Origin: Candidatus Equinaster intestinalis
Lineage (GTDB): Bacteria; Bacillota_A; Clostridia; Oscillospirales; Acutalibacteraceae
Direction: 5' to 3'
DNA length: 5,908 nucleotides
Assembly (NCBI GenBank): GCA_018065375.1
Contig: JAGHTJ010000077.1
Coordinates: 1-5,908 of the forward strand
In this document: positions 5,636 through 5,908 of the stretch, in pieces
Position numbering within the stretch: position 1 is the first letter of the stretch
How the letters are laid out: every line of letters begins with the position of its first letter
Program-made: the position numbers and the translations under genes
The notes under the pieces: generated by a model
What the model was told of the DNA's origin: nothing
Database searches by the model: none
What the model saw: the letters and a program-made list of their open reading frames with translations, nothing else

Positions 5636-5816
5636 GCGCTCTGCAAAAACGGGGTGCAAAAATGAACCTTGAAAATTAAACAACGACAATAATAAGGACC
5701 CGACAATTCTAACGAGAAATCGAAAGAAATCAAGGACAAAAAGATACGTCAGTATCGAAAGAGCGAAGAAAAAGCTCTAAGAAAGATTTGAATGCCGAAA
5801 GGCGTTTAGATACAAT
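5636..5816 (+). other. rRNA operon leader with boxA-like segment and processing hairpins
   Basis: This is the transcribed spacer between the promoter and 16S rRNA. Bases 5663-5682 (TGAACCTTGAAAATTAAACA) resemble the boxA-containing antitermination region of Firmicutes rRNA leaders; the match is by eye and moderate. Further on are GATAC (5743-5747) with GTATC (5752-5756) around a 4-base loop, AGAGC (5760-5764) with GCTCT (5774-5778), and an 11-bp stem 5786-5796 with 5801-5811 closed by a GAAA tetraloop and containing three G-U wobbles. The last stem ends five bases before the mature 16S end and probably guides folding or processing. Long-range pairing with sequence downstream of 16S cannot be tested in this window. 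Confidence 0.65.

Positions 5817-5908
<92 letters not shown>

Overview
The window looks like chromosomal DNA of a Gram-positive, low-to-moderate GC anaerobe of the class Clostridia. A Ruminococcaceae/Oscillospirales member is my best guess. The basis is the 5' end of a 16S rRNA gene with a clostridial-type start, strong GGAGG-type ribosome binding sites, lipoprotein signal peptides, and an ABC exporter pair of the Firmicutes LmrCD/BmrCD type. The taxonomic placement is inference, because only about 90 bases of 16S are present.

Layout. Bases 1-39 are the end of an upstream regulatory region with an inverted repeat. Bases 40-3713 hold two translationally coupled plus-strand genes encoding the two half-transporters of a heterodimeric type IV (multidrug-type) ABC exporter. 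The first subunit has a degenerate ATP site (Asp for the catalytic Glu, Gln for the switch His). The second has the intact catalytic residues, a non-canonical LSQGQ signature, and an insertion before its ATPase domain. A strong hairpin at 3719-3757 can terminate transcription in both directions, ending the exporter operon and the convergent minus-strand genes. On the minus strand lie two predicted lipoprotein genes (4634-5296, then 3836-4438). They are separated by an unusually structured intergenic stretch carrying several stem-loops. The upstream lipoprotein gene has a near-consensus sigma-A-type promoter whose -35 box overlaps a perfect 20-bp palindrome, a likely operator.

From about 5550 to the right edge is the start of a plus-strand rRNA operon: four A7 tracts in near-helical phase, a TTGACA / extended -10 promoter, a leader of about 180 bases with a boxA-like segment and several hairpins, and the first ~92 bases of 16S rRNA.

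Functionally, the exporter pair stands alone as a membrane pump of unknown substrate. The lipoproteins have no assignable function. The rRNA operon is a separate, divergently oriented unit. I see no CRISPR array, transposase, tRNA or phage gene, and nothing that clearly amounts to a new multi-gene system. The most informative unexplained signals are non-coding: the palindromic operator, the structured 4470-4618 intergenic block, and the phased A-tracts.
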